Source of the DNA: Armatimonadota bacterium
GTDB taxonomy: Bacteria > Vulcanimicrobiota > JACPDS01
Direction: 5' to 3'
Length of the DNA stretch: 5,659 nt
Assembly (NCBI GenBank): GCA_016183885.1
Contig: JACPDS010000188.1
Span: forward strand, 1-5,659
A program made the translations under genes and the position numbers. Position 1 is the first letter of the stretch; every line of letters begins with the position of its first letter. The notes under the pieces were generated by a model. The model was not told the origin of the DNA. It did no database searches and was given only the letters and a program-made list of their open reading frames with translations. Shown piece by piece: positions 5,345 through 5,659 of the stretch.

Positions 5345-5659
5345 AGATAATTATAAATTAAGAAAACTGCGTTTAATTTTACACAACCTATTGCTGGAAA
5401 AAGTTTCCCTGCGGGATTTAATTACTATTTTAGAAGTAGTGGGAGACCATTTTGAAGAAATAGAAAAAATTGATTTAATTGCCGAATATGTGAGGATGAC
5501 TTTAGCTAAACAAATTTGCTGGAATTATTTAGATCAGGAATTGCTTTTAAAAGCAATAAATCTAAACTTAAATTTAGAAAAAAAATTATTACAAAGCATA
5601 GAAGAACTACCTAAACCTGCTTTAAGAATTTCGCAAGAGGAAGCTCAAAATTTAGTTTT
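5286..5659 (+). pseudogene. Continuation of the FlhA-C domain in the +1 frame (runs off window)
   Basis: This frame opens after a TAA at 5283-5285 and stays open to the edge. From about 5295 it reads LEDIASTHPIVAEDYLKDN, then the family block LRLILHNLLLEKVSLRDLIT (near ILEVVGDHF), then LIAEYVRMTLAKQI and LNLNLEKKLLQS. This matches the end of FlhA (family form VLQNLLxExVxIRDLxTILE, then VRxALxRxI). Compared with my recollection of E. coli FlhA, the distance from HLKE to HPIVAED is about 16-17 residues short, which corresponds to about 50 missing bases and gives exactly this frame. The segment has no start codon or ribosome binding site of its own near 5286. I read it as the second part of the 4841 gene. 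The true C-terminus lies beyond the window. Confidence 0.75.

Overview
This is an AT-rich bacterial window with two divergent gene groups and unusually repeat-filled intergenic DNA. The minus strand carries a protein-quality-control cluster, transcribed as mcsA, mcsB, then clpC, with clpC cut by the left edge. The plus strand carries a complete type I glutamine synthetase gene (glnA), followed after 8 bases by a gene for the cytoplasmic domain of the flagellar/type III export protein FlhA. That gene has no membrane domain and is split by a frame change.

Layout: 1-1225 (-) ClpC N-terminal 408 residues; 1226-1533 intergenic, with an operator-like inverted repeat, a heptamer-periodic inverted array and a small CCCGA/TCGGG hairpin; 1534-2577 (-) McsB protein arginine kinase; 2580-3080 (-) McsA zinc-finger activator; 3081-3497 divergent intergenic region, with a perfect 26-bp palindrome, a second CCCGA/TCGGG hairpin, and a CACAGAG inverted repeat pressed against glnA; 3498-4832 (+) glnA; 4841-5659 (+) FHIPEP (FlhA-C) reading in two frames.

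How the genes work together: in the Bacillus model, McsA activates McsB, McsB phosphorylates arginines on damaged proteins, and the N-domain of ClpC recognises phosphoarginine and feeds the substrate to ClpP. The key residues of this route are visible here: the McsB kinase signature and RDxxRA pocket, the eight McsA zinc cysteines, and ClpC Glu31/Glu106. The usual first gene of the Firmicutes operon, ctsR, is absent; its place is taken by the divergent glnA, and no full CtsR operator is seen. The glutamine synthetase is of the GSI-alpha type, with Arg62 and Glu304 conserved as in B. subtilis.

Organism: low GC, GTG and TTG starts with good Shine-Dalgarno sites, an McsAB-ClpC cluster without CtsR, and many dispersed palindromic repeats suggest an uncultured bacterial lineage outside classical Firmicutes, for example an Omnitrophota-like or similar environmental genome. 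This is an impression, not a demonstrated placement. The most interesting items are the stand-alone FlhA-C gene with its microhomology-like junction, and the heptamer and nonamer inverted arrays between genes.
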